Under the pieces are notes generated by a model. That model made no database searches. It was not told where the DNA came from and saw only the letters and a program-made list of their open reading frames with translations. From Pempheris klunzingeri (Eukaryota > Chordata > Actinopteri > Acropomatiformes > Pempheridae): 64,000 bases of DNA. The stretch spans positions 23,898,667 through 23,962,666 of the forward strand of contig NC_092018.1 in the NCBI RefSeq assembly GCF_042242105.1, written 5' to 3'. The translations under genes were made by a program, and so were the position numbers. Shown here one piece after another: positions 27,101 through 39,045 of the stretch; within the stretch, counting starts at the first letter, position 1; each line of letters starts with the position of its first letter.

Positions 27101-30100
27101 CCATCATCAGCTTTTTATACTAAACTCGACTTAAAACAATTGAGACATGCGACAGTCGCTGTATAATATATCTGTTACTATGATGATACCAAAATATCAT
27201 TTGTGCTGTATTTGAAAGATATATTTAATTCTGTTAACTCTAGCTGAGTAAAGAAGGCCATCAAAGGCTGTCTGGAGAGCTTGGAGAAGGAATTGGAGAT
27301 TACGACTACAACAACGCCAACGATACAGCCAACTTCTGTCCAGGTCTTCAGGTCAGAACTCCTCCTTTTTATCCCCTTTAATTTAATGTGGTAATTGTCA
27401 TTGCATGAACCTTATGCTGAATTACTACCTCTGAACCAAATTTGTTTTGTAAAATTCACGAAATGTGAGAACTTCTAATTTCCAGAGGAACCGGAGACAG
27501 AGAATTGTCGTTAAACGATTACAAAAACTAAATGGGAACCAAATCACACACTTTCATCCATTTGGAATCTCTTTGTCCATGTTCCTCTTCAGGGTGGCGA
27601 CAGTGATGATGATGTTGAAGGTTTTGTTGGTTCAGATGATTCACAGCCTTCAGGTGACAGTATACCTCCACCCTCACAAGATCTAGAGGGCGTCTCAACC
27701 TATGGGGAGGATGATCTGGTACCTGAACCACACAGGGTGAGTAACACAGGATTTTAACGCAGGTCACTCTTGTATGTGGGTCTTGGCTTTTTAGAGGTAG
27801 CATCTCTTTGTTGAAAATATTTTCAAGACACTTAATTTTACATTACTTGTTCCCATAGGTCAACAAGATTGAGATCAATTATGCCAAGACAGCAAAGAAA
27901 ATGGACATGAAGAGGCTTAAGAACAGCATGTGGACTCTTCTGACTGACAGCCCAGAAAAATCCACAGAGGTAAATCACAGTGACAAAGTGGCCACATAGT
28001 ATCTTACTATATAGTGGTCAATTCATGCTCCTCTGTTTTGAGGTCAAGGTTTGGTATATTTTTGGTATGGCTACAGCAGAAATAAAAGGTAGAAGTTAAC
28101 ATTTTTGTCTTTTATTTTGAAAAATGTGAACATCCAACAATGTGTAAGTATTATTAAAACAGTTAAGCCGATGGCTAGCCTATCCATGAGCAGCTGAGTG
28201 GTGCTCATAAAATATTAAAAGTAAAGTAAAATATTCTGGGCGTAGAATACTTATTGTACAAGTGGGAGTAATTGGATTATTAACCTGTTTTGACAGTAAT
28301 TGTTTGGGTCACATACCAAACTGAACGTCCTGCACTGAACAGTTTGGGACAAATATACATATTGTTACACCCCTAAGCGTTGCTTGGTTGGTAGAGTGAA
28401 CATGAATCAAAGATTTAGCTGTGTATATCTGTGTGCTTCTGCTTGTGCCCATCAGTGTTTTTTTTGTGTCACGGTTCTCTACAGGAGGCGGTGACTGTGG
28501 AGAAACCAGAGGTGTGCGGGGAGAAAGTCTTCAGTCAAACCACAAAGACACTGCTTCAAAGGTACCAGTAGTCCTTCTACCATGCCTGCCATGGCGCAGC
28601 ACTAATGAGGAATAATGACTGAACAGCACTCACCAAAACAACATTGCATGCAAATTATATATCCGTGTTGTTTTCACTGTCATTTGACATCAGGGGTTCT
28701 ACTTAGATATGAAAGCATAGATTTAAAGACAATGTCTTCTCCAACATCTCTATATTCTTGTGAAGAAAGATTTTCACTATATTACTAGATTACTATATAA
28801 CGACTGTTATTTGGAGCTAGTGATTCCTGTAGTAAATCTGTGGTCCCTGTGATCTGTGAACCAAAAGACTGATATGTTTTTGTCAGTTAGCCTCATAGAT
28901 ATGCGTTATTTGAACCCTGCTGCAAATCAGGTAGCAGCTGAACTAAAAACTAGGGCGTGAGGTTTGAACAGCATGACTGATGTAATGAACTGTGTATGTC
29001 TCTCTCTTCTGTCTGTGCTTGTGGTGGACCAGATTGCCAAACACAATGGCTCAGAACCTGTCGGTGCCTCTGGCATTTGTCGCTCTGCTTCATCTTGCCA
29101 ATGAAAAGGTGAGTTTTGCTTTTTAAACATTATGGCCAGATGTTTATTAGGCAAAAAGGAAACCGTGTTATTCTGTTGGTCAAAAGTTCAGAGAAAAAAT
29201 TAGAGATGCAGATACACAAAACAGGTTTTCTTCAATTTCTTGCCACAAGTTAGATGAGGAGATCTATACCACTTTTATATCTGTGCTAACTAAAGCTCAG
29301 TGGATGCTGGTATTAACTTAACATTTAACACACTAAGACTAAAGGTAACTACTTTTTGAGTTGCAACTTTCCTGATGGTTGCCTTTGCCAAGAAACAGGC
29401 CAGTTTTGTTTCCTTTGGATAGAGCCAGACTAGCCATTTTCATGTTTCTAGTCTTTGTGCTAAACTGATGGCCTGTATATAAAAGTCAGCGTAGCCACCA
29501 TGATGTCACTCACTGGTTTGTGGACTGCCATTGAGGGCATTGAGGTCATCGCCATCTTGGTTTCAGTAGCAGAGCATCCAGTTACGCTTAGACACGACCC
29601 ACCTCTAATTGGTTAGTCACATGGTAGTCCTGCCCTTAAGCATGCCCAGCTTACTGATCTATTTTACTCTAAGTATGGCCATAATTTACAAAATGATCAA
29701 CATGCTGTGTTGAAGAAGACTTGAAGCCAACTTGAGATCATAAATTCATTAGGAAAGTATTTAATGTGGTAATAAACCATACAGTTGGACTTTTTTGCAA
29801 ACAGTAGAGTCTGTTTGCAAAAAGATTGCCACCCATTAGAAAGAATGCAGGTTTAAGGCAAGACTTCCCCATTGGCTTCACTTTTCAGACTAAACTAAAC
29901 TAAGCAGCTCCTTACTTAGTGCACATAATGAGAGTGATACCAATCTTCTCATCTGACTCTCTACGCTATGAAATTGAGAAAAAGCAAATTTCAAATTTTT
30001 GTCTTGTGATTAAATGTTTAAAATCAAATATGAAAATATGTTGTATATTGTTTCATTATAAGCCCCATTTAATAGTTTCATTACCCTAAAATAATAATCA

Positions 30101-30503
30101 AGACAGCATGAACATAGATTCAGTCAACAGATGAACTGTTCAAAATAAGTCTCCAAAGCACTTTATACCACAGGTAACCAAAACAATACTAATGCCTCAA
30201 CAATGCAAACCTAACTACAAGTAATGGCCACCACTTTTCCTTTGATCACGCTGTGAGTGCAAAAATGTTGTACATGATTAGTCCCTTAATGTGTTGTGCT
30301 GCACAGAGTAGTGCTCTTTGTTCACCATGGAGTTTTAGTGAATGTCACAAATACTGAACCGACTGGAATGTTCTTAAAGTATTCAAGTGCTCATGTCTGT
30401 TTCATGTGGTGTGAAATGTGGATGATGTTTTGTTTTAAAACAGAATTTGGAGCTGGTGAAGGTCGATGACATGTCAGATATCATCATCAGACAGGGGAAC
30501 TGA
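18151..30503 (+). CDS. ncaph: Condensin complex subunit 2 (condensin I kleisin, NCAPH/CAP-H)
   Basis: Kleisin subunit that bridges the SMC2/SMC4 heads and recruits the HEAT subunits NCAPD2 and NCAPG during mitotic chromosome compaction. Coding exons: 18151-18368, 18548-18638, 18801-18893, 19369-19486, 19696-19835, 22373-22562, 22683-22765, 24327-24520, 25016-25161, 25504-25610, 26845-26964, 27244-27351, 27593-27736, 27859-27969, 28485-28561, 29033-29108, 30444-30503. They sum to 2,076 nt (691 aa; human about 741) and every junction keeps frame. Recognisable blocks in order: basic [13 protein letters not shown] (about residue 50); N-terminal kleisin domain [20 protein letters not shown] (about 90-120) followed by [19 protein letters not shown]; acidic middle; [15 protein letters not shown] (about 410); [18 protein letters not shown]; and the C-terminal winged-helix region [20 protein letters not shown] to [13 protein letters not shown]. 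The ATG is the first codons of exon 2, right after an acceptor; exon 1 is non-coding. Identity is by remembered family sequence, not by a search. Confidence 0.96.
20515..20930 (+). repeat. Dispersed teleost repeat in ncaph intron 6
   Basis: TTTTCGGGTTGTCCTTCCGT, AACAAGATATCTCAGGAATG, CTTGGACTCAAGGATGAACT and GTTAAAGTCAAGGTCA are phrases of a common fish repeat. No coding capacity is evident. Class not assigned. Confidence 0.6.
21585..21770 (-). repeat. Dispersed repeat, copy A (inverted relative to 29494), ncaph intron 6
   Basis: GTGAAGCCAATG, CCTTAAACCTGCATTCTTTC and CACAAACCAATGGGTGAC are reverse complements of segments at 29494-29888. Copy A lacks most of the middle of copy B. Confidence 0.7.
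22045..22090 (-). mobile_element. Short LINE 3' tail in ncaph intron 6
   Basis: GATAAGATATTCCTTTATTA followed by GTCCCACAGC is the complement of the tail seen at 9370-9420 on the + strand (AATAAAGGAATATC). It is a short remnant between ncaph exons 6 and 7. Confidence 0.5.
22860..23300 (+). repeat. Dispersed teleost repeat in ncaph intron 8
   Basis: AAGAAACCTTGAACAGAACC, GGCTCAAATGTGGGCGGC and a purine-rich GGGAGAGGGAGAGAGAGAG stretch, then GGAAGATACCAAGTTAGTAA and AACAGGCATTAAAGAGACA, are phrases of a repeat I recognise from many fish genomes. Class not assigned. Confidence 0.6.
29494..29888 (+). repeat. Dispersed repeat, copy B, ncaph intron 17
   Basis: GCCACCATGATGTCACTCAC and GGTTTGTGGACT at one end, and GAAAGAATGCAGGTTTAAGG and CCCATTGGCTTCAC at the other, match copy A on the opposite strand. 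The phrases are familiar from other fish genomes. It lies between the last two coding exons of ncaph. Confidence 0.7.
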
Positions 30504-30792
30504 AAGGACACAGGAGAAATGAATGGTGGGATGTTGTATGAGGAGTCGTCTCTTTACTATTGTGTAATATCTGAGGTTTCCCGGACACTCTTTGGATTTT
30601 TGTGACGTTTTTTTTTTTTTTTTTTCTAGCAAATATAGCATGTAATCAGGAACTGTTCAAAAGTAAAATCTGTCTTTTAATTCTTGAAAGGCACAACATT
30701 TTGCCTTTCCTGTTATGCTGTACTATTGGTATCCTGTGTGTAAGTAATTTAACTGCTCAACCACTGCACAAAATATGTATATTGTCAAAAGA

Positions 30793-30798
30793 AATAAA
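30793..30798 (+). promoter_or_regulatory. ncaph polyadenylation signal AATAAA
   Basis: A canonical AATAAA lies 290 bp after the ncaph stop codon and is followed about 20 bp later by a GT-rich stretch (tgttttgtggttcg), as expected at a cleavage site. The 3' UTR is therefore about 0.3 kb. Confidence 0.75.
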
Positions 30799-30824
30799 AG
30801 CCTGTTTTCTAAAACATGTTTTGT

Positions 30825-32300
30825 GGTTCGTTCCTAAACATTAGGCCTTTTTCCTCCACAATTTGTATTTCAAGAATGCAATAGACAGCAGTTTTAGCAC
30901 CCTAACTAGTGCCAGCCAGGCAAATTGTTTTGTGAAACGGACATAATGGCTTGGACTATATTTAGCTTCTTGGACAGCGTTTAGGCCTCACCACTGCCTT
31001 CTTAGATAGAGGAGAAACCTGTTGGTCTGGGCCTGTGCTGCTGGGGGGTGGGACTTTGTATGACATCAGTACATCTGCAGAGCTGCAGAGCAAGGAGGAG
31101 CCAGACAGTCATCTGAGAAAGATACCAAAGTCAACATATCTCTGAGCTTAAGCACAGTTCATTTTCACTCATTATTTTATTTAGAACATTATCAGCAGAG
31201 ACAAACGATAATCCCACACTCGCCACTATCAGCTCTTAATGTGGACTTAACTTTCTACACTGAAACTTCTTTATCTAGTTGAAAGGGATCTCTGACGTGG
31301 AACATACGCCTCTAGAGATAATGAGTTATTGTGTTCAGGAATTATATTGACTGATTAAATTGACTGATATTGACTATATTGACAAGCCAATCCAGCAACT
31401 TGAGAAGTATTAATGATGTTTTCCTGCGAAGGACCGATAACGTTTTTGGCCTCAAAGCGCACGAGTTGGAAGAGCCATCGCTGCTTGAGAGTTAGAAGTC
31501 AAATGCCAGTAGTTAGTCAGTCTATTCTCTCTATACAATCACCACAAATGAGCAAACCATTTGTCTTGGCTTTCTCAGCACACCTGTGCACAATCCTTTT
31601 GTTTGAACATAAGGGTGACATAACACCTCGGCCACGCCTCTGAGCTGTCAGAGCAGCCAGAAGAATACAAAATGTTCTGAAATACTTTGATAGCTTAATG
31701 ACAAGATATGATGGGCACACCTTGGTATGACGCCATCCCGAGGATAAAGAAGGAAGAGCCACGTCAAGTTGTGTTATGTAACAATAAAGGAAATCCAAGG
31801 AAATGGACTTCAAAATAAAAGCACGCAATTGTCATTATACATATATTAAAGTGAAAATAATAGATTAGTTCAAAAAAGGATAAATGGATAAGACAAAATA
31901 AAAACACGTCACTTTGCTGAGTCAACAAACTACACACAGATCTACTGTTGAAATCTATTTTCTCACGTAGGTTAGTTTGTTTTGCTGTTGTGGCTAAAAT
32001 GGGATAACTGAATTAAAGTAAAAGTACAACTTTTTACTTTTAGATATTTAACACTGGTATGTTCCCTAAAAAGAAAAGTTTCGACAGGAGCTTTATTTTA
32101 AGATATGGTCAGGATATTGTGGTTGTGTTGTTGTTAGCTTGATACTTGAAGCGAAGGAGGAAAAAAAGGAGTTTGAAGGAAGAAAAAAAAAAAAACAACA
32201 ACAACCAGGAAGTTAAGTAGAGGAGGAAACATATTTGCGACGGCCGGCATCAAACTCAGAAGTCTTTAAGAAGGTTTTTTATAAGTGTTTTAAATTACAG
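30825..32300. other. ncaph-vamp8 intergenic region
   Basis: 1.5 kb between the ncaph poly(A) region and the vamp8 first exon. Nothing coding is seen. Near its end, CAGGAAGTTAAG and GAGGAGGAAAC are ETS-like words in what should be the vamp8 promoter; no TATA box is evident. Confidence 0.5.
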
Positions 32301-32355
32301 CGTGAAAAAGAGAGTCTGTCCGGCGGGTGGCGGTTAAAGGGCATCGTTGGACAAG

Positions 32356-35300
32356 ATGGACAAAGATCCGGTAGGTGATAGTGCCTGACGCTGTGTGTCA
32401 CCATGAAGAACACCAGACACGACGTGCGACAGGTGTACGTCCAGACAGCAGAAGTTACTTCTTTTGTTTTTATTTTAAACTGTGGTGTTTAGTCTGAAAA
32501 TGAGTCTTTTACAAGCGGACACATGAACTTCTTGTTGTTTGAGAGAGGAAGTTTCCGAGTGTCCTCTCAAAATGGCCTAATTACTCGTACCGCGGAGAGC
32601 ACACGGCACTGAGTGGAAATGTTTTGATGCGGTTAAGCTAATGTTTCTTTCACGTACGCTGCTCAAACTACGCCACAGACTTTCCATGAAGACTCATGAG
32701 GATTTAGTAGAAGTCACAAATGTCGGTGTTCCGCGTATATTTTCCAAAACGCTGGCTGTCGGTTGAGCCTGACGCCTGCAGCTAAACTCCACTGTGTGTT
32801 AGCTCACCTTGCTGACTGATGGAGATAAAACACCAGCACCTTATACTTTGAGTCCAATTTAAACTTTTACAGCTCGAGCTCACTGCCTGCTAACTTATAT
32901 GTTGTTTTGTATTAACATTCTACCAAGAGAGGCAGTTGTAAAAGTTTTTTTTATTTTTCATTTTATTTTATATAAAGTTTGTGTACAATCCTACATTTAA
33001 AACTCTTCCAGTAACATAATGTCCAGCCGTACCATTATGACTAAGACTGTAAAAGATCCTCTCCACACGTCCTTCTCTGAATTCCATTGTACAGGCAGGA
33101 TATTCCATAATGATACTGTGCCAAGCAACAAACATTTCTATTATGACCCTGGCTGTGTTGACCTGTCTTGCCCCCAAGTTCATCCTAGCAAGAGTTCCCT
33201 CGGAGCAAATCAAGTGAATAGAAGATGAGATGACTAGAAAATGTGTGCCACTTCCTCATACGTTATTCCTTATTGAAAAGAGGCTTCTAGAAATTATTTT
33301 GTGCTTCTTTATACTTTTAACTTTATGACAAGGTTGTTTTGAATTTTCCACTACTGTTGTTTTATTAATGGCATATTTGCAAAACTGTGTCTTTCCTTCT
33401 GCGTTCTCTCCTTGCTGTGCTATAACCAGCTGTGGGATTAGTTTTTCACCTCCTATCTAACAGGCGTCTTCTCAGACGCCCATCGGTGTCTGATTGGGCC
33501 TATTGGGTATCTTTTAGACTTTAACTCACTTTTGCTTCCACGGTTTAACAATCACAAAGTTCCACAGTTTAAAAAGTATAGATAAACCTTCGAACGTGAG
33601 CTAGACTGCCTCAGTCGTACTGCGGGGAAGAGCTGAACCATTAAACTGCTTTCCGTAAGCCTGTAGCGTTCATTGCTTTGACAAAAGGAAAATCTCGCTG
33701 CTTGTCTAGTGTCTGTCTAGCATATGCTGTGTATGCACTCAGCGGTTAAGGCCATGCCACATTTGATTAGATTAGGACACGAGCAGTGAGGATTTCCTGT
33801 GGCCTACCACGACAAATGGCATTCATCTTTTGCATTTATGGCCCCGGTCAAACATTTTAACGGGTACATTTTGATTTATCTCCTTCACATGTTAGAGGGC
33901 ACTTTCATGTGCGTCATACTTATTCCGTTCCACGAGAGCTTAACATTTACAAGGTGCTCTATCAGGCAGGCTCTTCCTCAGTTGCCTAGTTTTACTTTTC
34001 AGTTTTAAGACTGAAGTCCTTTCCCACACTTTTCCACTTCCACTCTCATTTTTGGGTGAATTACAGCAGTTCAAATATTTGAAGGGGAATCTTAATGTAG
34101 CTGACGGTGCATAAAATCTTAAGCTGGGTATGTTTCTGTCTCCCTCCTCCTCTGAATGTTGATACTTGATAGCTGTCAGCCATTCAGCAGGCCTCACTGA
34201 CTTCACTACTAGCACTCTTTTATCAAGGGAGAAAGAATAAATCTGGTTAAAGAGGACACACAGGAGGGCATTTGATAGCAATGCTGTAAATGATATGATA
34301 CAATGGGGGAGAAGAATGTCAAATAAAATAGAAATTTAACAAGACGAATAACACATTGTCAAAAGCAGCCACATAGAAGCAAGTCTGTAAAAGTGTTGAG
34401 CTTTGAGAGATCGATTAGATGATGCTCCATAAACCAACAACTCCAAAGGAACATGTGAAGAATGAAAGATGGGCTGAAGAACGAACAGGATAAAAAGAAC
34501 AATGACCCATCTTTGGAATAATAAAAGGAAAAGAGGGGAAAAAAAATTTGAAAGGAGGAAGAAAGGAGCAGAGAAAGAAGGTCGAGGAAGAGAGAAGCCA
34601 AACCTGCTCTGTTTCCTGGAGACTCTTGTGTTTACAGTCTGGTTCTGGCTCATGGGACACGGAAGTCGCTGCATGCACACTGTCACACATGCACATACCA
34701 CGTTGCATTTGATATATCTGACTTGAAATCACACCTACAGCTGTTGAAGGTTCACTGCTTATCTTCTGGTTGAGTGCAGACAAACTGTAGTGGGCGTTCC
34801 TGCAGATGAGAAAACAACTGTTTGATAGCCGACAGGTTGCAGCGGCCAAGGAACTGAAAGGACTCTCTAAGCCACCACCAACCAGTTGTCACCCACATGG
34901 TTGCCTGAAAATACAAGCCTGATAGTGACTCAATACACTTTCATACTGTCTCGGCTTGCGTCAGATAGATGGCTGCAGCCCCTGGGTGACGGGAGGAAAT
35001 AAATCTAATATTGCAGGCCAAATGGAAAAATGTGTCAGGAAAACATATTTTAAAGATGAGACTGCTTCAGCAACCCTGTGCACATATTCAAAATGAATTA
35101 TAAGTTTGAGTTTAAAAAGACATTTGCAGAGGGCAAGTGAGGCAAGCCTTAAAGGGGCTTTCCAGCAATTTGGTATTGCACTTCTGTAAAGTTGGGGGAC
35201 TCAAGAGACGTATAAAAACAAATTTTCTGAATTTTAAAAGGAAGTATTAGAAGCCAGTATATCGTGACTTGTGGCTCGATTATGGGTCTCCACAGTTCCA

Positions 35301-38300
35301 GAGATATTTGATCCTACATTTCCCACAATGCAACTTAATAGTATCCTTTTTTTAGACCGTCCCTGCCTCCTACATCCCTACTTCTGTCCAACTCCAGTTT
35401 GTAAAGCAGGCTTACTGTTTTTAAAAATTTGAATCTCGGTAACATCATGAGAGCTATATTTCCACACTGAAAAGCTCCTGCAGAGCTACAGAACACTTTA
35501 CACAGCGGTTTTAGAAGGCTGAGTAGCACTCTTTGTAACAAGTACGCAACTTTTGTCAAATGGCACTTTTTTTTTAAAGTGTTAAAAAAAGTGTTAATGT
35601 TCAAACAAAACAAACAGCCATAAATCAGACAGGAAGTTAAAGTTTACATGCTTTTATCTCTTGGCATTACAGTTCTTTCATAGAAACTAAATACTAGAAC
35701 TGATGTCATTTCGCAGCCGTCTGTGCATGGATAAAGCATGACAGGAAAAAGATTTTTAGTGTGTTGATCGGATTCAAAGCTTGAATAAAATAACACATCT
35801 CAAACAAAAAGAAGTTCCTTGAGGCATTTTCATTTTTCATGAGACATTATTATGTGAACCATAGAAAAGGGAATGGAGCCAATGACTGATTCGCAAGGTG
35901 TTCCACAAGCCGTCCAGAAGCAGACAAATGAATCTGCAGACGCTAGACAAGTATCCAGTTCCTCCACACAGTGTCAAAAGTGGCACTAAGAACTACTCAA
36001 GATGTCATTTACAGCTCTGACAAGTAAGACTAGTGCTGAGAGAATGTCACTGTTATCCACAACTGTGGAGAGAAAAGGTTATTTTGAAATAGAAGTAGCA
36101 ATAGAAATTTTGCATCAAATATCACTTACCACAAATAAAATCTTTTTTTGTCACCTGAAATTTAAAAAAAAAAAAAAAAAATCTAACTCTTCCTCTTTCT
36201 TTTTTCCTGATTCTAAGTGGCTTTTTTCACCGTTAGGCTGCAAACGTGTTACACCTTGTGTTCCTCAGCTCATTTTCTTGCATTTCACTTTTTCTGTCCC
36301 TTCCCAGGAGCTGGGAGGAGTGGCAGAAGAGCCGGAGCCACAGGACAAGGTGAAGACCTTGAGGGAACAGGTAGACGGAGTGAAAGACATCATGACCCAG
36401 AATGTGGACCGTATCCTGGCACGAGGAGAGAGACTGGATGACCTCATGGACAAGTCAGAAGATCTGCAAGCAGGGGTCAGTCTTACCACTGGAGTCCTTT
36501 TTAAATGTGTGCGGAAATAGGTGGAGAGATGGCATTTGTAAAGAAAAGGGTTGGTAAGCTGTGACCACAGAAATAATCATTAAGTAAGTCAGTTTAACGA
36601 GTCAGCAAAAGCCATCTCACATTCAAGACATCAACAAACACAAATTACCTTGGAAGTGTGGCTTTTTTCTTGGTTTGAACTAAACTTTTTAACATGGCAT
36701 TGTTCCAGCTGCACCTCATTAGGCAGCTTATTAACACAACCACCTTTTGTCTGAGTTTCAAATGCCACTGTGCACCGGCTGCACACAGCCTCTTCACGGT
36801 AGACATTTTGATTTGTCATAGCAGGGGAAGCATAGGTGGGACTGATAACATTAACGATGCTCCATTAGTGTGTCCTTATCGGTCATCACTCATGATGCCA
36901 GGACCTTGAGTCTAGATAAATTGAATGCAGTTATTTTCGGAGTACTTTTTCTGCATTAACATGTCAAAAAAAGGCCTTCCGCTCATCGTTGTCGGAAACA
37001 AAACCACCGTCTGTAATGATGCACAAACCTTTAATTCATCTCTTAAAGCCCAAGAAATGATGTGTTTCTGTGGTCTTTCAGTTTATATATGGAAGTAGTA
37101 AGGTCGTTATCTCAAACACTTGTATAAAACATTCAACCTGTCTCACACAGCTGACCCTTTAGACTTTAGCTGTGTTTGGAATTGCATACTAACGCCGTGT
37201 CTTCTACCTCCTCACGGACTTCATGTTGCCTGCTCACTGAAGTATGCCACTACCAGCAGACTGTTCACACATAATTATGCTCCAGCAACGCGTCTTCTCT
37301 GCACGCCATGACTATTAATTGCAACATCACAGTCCGAGCTACGGTTCAATGAAACTTGTTTACCACAATTATAAATCAAGCCTTTTTATTTTAAAGTAAA
37401 CTATAATTATCAAATATTGTAGTGCTATGTTTTCTGCATTATATATGTGAGTTTTTTCCACGTAACTGTACCTTAATGTCCTGCTTCACATTCTCTCGCC
37501 AAATAGTGATGCATAGATTGCAGTTACATCCACCAACATTGCATCTGTGGATCAGGTGGGTCAGGCCAGAGAAATTTACATTCTGATTTAATAGCAGATG
37601 CATTGCAGGTGGGTGAAATTGTACATAATTAATGAGGAGAATATTAGTAACCTGAAGCAAGCCGCTGTGCACATTTCAGCACAAGCACTTTGCCATGATT
37701 GATTATTTAAATCTCCAGATACGCAGACAGGATCAGTCACAATCTAATTTTAATTAATTTACTGTGTTCTTCTAAACATCCAGTAGGTTGAGATTGTTTA
37801 GTGTAAAGCTGCCGTCCTCCTGATGAACCCTGAGCTCCATCAGAGCTGTCTAAAACATTTTTATTTCAGAATCTAAAAGTTTAATTCTGTGCCTGGAGAG
37901 ACCCCCCCCCTGCCCTGTCACATCTATAACATATAATATTTATAACATATCTATAAGTTTTTAGTTTTGCCACTTAAAGTGACATTACTGCACGCATGGA
38001 AACGGTTACGGTTACTGAAAGCAACCTCTCTAATCTCAAAAGTAAATCGTTCGAGAAAACACTCATACAGGAAGCAATAAAGAAATCACCTGGAAAGCTT
38101 GCGCTGCTCAACATAATTTCAAATGCACTGCAGTCGACAGGGACCGATAGAGGTGGAAAGGTCCATGTGCAGGTCTCTAAATTAGAGAAAATAATTCATG
38201 CCGGTGGAGGCAAGTGGATAATTTATGCGTACATAATCCGAGCATCACTACTCTTAGTTATTTTATTCAACTGTGCCCCTTACCAGCCATACTGTGTTGC

Positions 38301-39045
38301 TTGAACTGTCTGCCTTGTGGCTCGCCATCGGAGAGTCTGAAGAGAAGCAGTGCGGTTGAGTATATGAGCGATTTCGTGATGCATCCTGAGAAATGTTTGC
38401 TAATCCAATTTGCACCCTGGCATCTCTCCATCTACACAAAATCCACACACTATGCAGTTGAAAGGCACTCAATACTCAATTTGACATCATACATGAATAC
38501 ATAGAATTGTACGTTAGTATGCCATTCCAAACTCAGCCCTAATATAGCAGCAATAGCACAGCTGCATCTAATAACATTAATCATGGCTCCATTTCATTTA
38601 GTTGTGCCAGCGGGCCATGCCAGTCAACCCAACCAGCATGCACAATACCAGGAATGAACAAAGGACTCATTATCAGTTGCAGTACTCAATGTACTATGTA
38701 CGAGAGAGGTGGTCGTTGAGTAAATATCCCCAGCTTTTGTCAGGCTCTTTAGGTGTGTTTGTGTGGTAAATAAAACTGTTGGTCATCATACGAGTTGCAC
38801 ACATGTAACTATAAGTTAATGGAGAAATGGACCGCTCTCGTCTGCCTCTCCCTGCTCAGGCTCAGCACTTCAAGCAGACGTCTCAGAAAGTGGCTCGGTC
38901 CTACTGGTGGAAGAACGTCAAGCTGATTATAGTCATCGTGGTGGTTGTCCTCATCATTGTCCTCATCATCATCCTGCTGGCCACTGGAGTCATCCCTATC
39001 AGTGCCCCCGTGCCTCCCATAGTCAATCCCACCAAGAAGCCATGA
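32356..39045 (+). CDS. vamp8: Vesicle-associated membrane protein 8 (endobrevin, R-SNARE)
   Basis: R-SNARE of late endosomes, lysosomes and secretory granules that pairs with Qabc SNAREs for endosomal, autophagosome-lysosome and granule fusion. Coding exons 32356-32370 (MDKDP), 36308-36475 and 38860-39045 give 122 aa with phase-0 introns. The SNARE motif starts at [20 protein letters not shown], and the zero-layer arginine is in [11 protein letters not shown]. The juxtamembrane part ends in [12 protein letters not shown], and one C-terminal membrane anchor follows ([20 protein letters not shown]). After the anchor there is a luminal tail of about 19 residues, with [14 protein letters not shown] at its end, longer than in mammalian VAMP8, which stops soon after the anchor. 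The first intron is 3.9 kb and the second 2.4 kb. The next gene is the paralogue vamp5, as in mammals. No convincing nearby poly(A) signal was found; a candidate lies at 40728. Confidence 0.94.
35140..35560 (+). repeat. Probable dispersed repeat in vamp8 intron 1
   Basis: AAAGGGGCTTTCCAGCAATT, TTGCACTTCTGTAAAGTTGG and CCACAATGCAACTTAATAG resemble a repeat I have seen in other fish loci. No second copy lies in this window, so the call rests on memory alone. Confidence 0.4.
37167..38542. mobile_element. IR-bounded 1.4-kb candidate DNA transposon in vamp8 intron 2
   Basis: The left end TTTGGAATTGCATACTAACG (37175-37194) and the complement of the right end CGTTAGTATGCCATTCCAAA (38512-38531) differ by one base, and the match extends outward to about 28 bp. 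An internal 102-codon frame is at 37996-38304. No target duplication is obvious. Superfamily not assigned. Confidence 0.6.
37996..38304 (+). CDS. Unrecognised 102-codon open frame inside the IR-bounded element
   Basis: The frame starts [18 protein letters not shown], is Lys-rich in its first half, then has [20 protein letters not shown] and a hydrophobic end ([15 protein letters not shown]). I do not recognise it. There is no obvious catalytic motif. It sits within the 37167-38542 element, so it may be a transposon-encoded protein remnant, or it may be a chance frame. There is no splice or promoter evidence. Confidence 0.25.
   Translation: METVTVTESNLSNLKSKSFEKTLIQEAIKKSPGKLALLNIISNALQSTGTDRGGKVHVQVSKLEKIIHAGGGKWIIYAYIIRASLLLVILFNCAPYQPYCVA

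Noticed and set aside
34336-34849. 121- and 144-codon minus-strand frames in vamp8 intron 1
   Set aside because: They arise from a purine-rich + strand stretch; Phe/Leu/Ser-rich low complexity, no homology recognised.
36002-36520. 172-codon frame starting before vamp8 exon 2
   Set aside because: Its first 102 codons read through intron 1 with a poly-Lys run from an A-tract; the real exon starts at the acceptor at 36307/36308.
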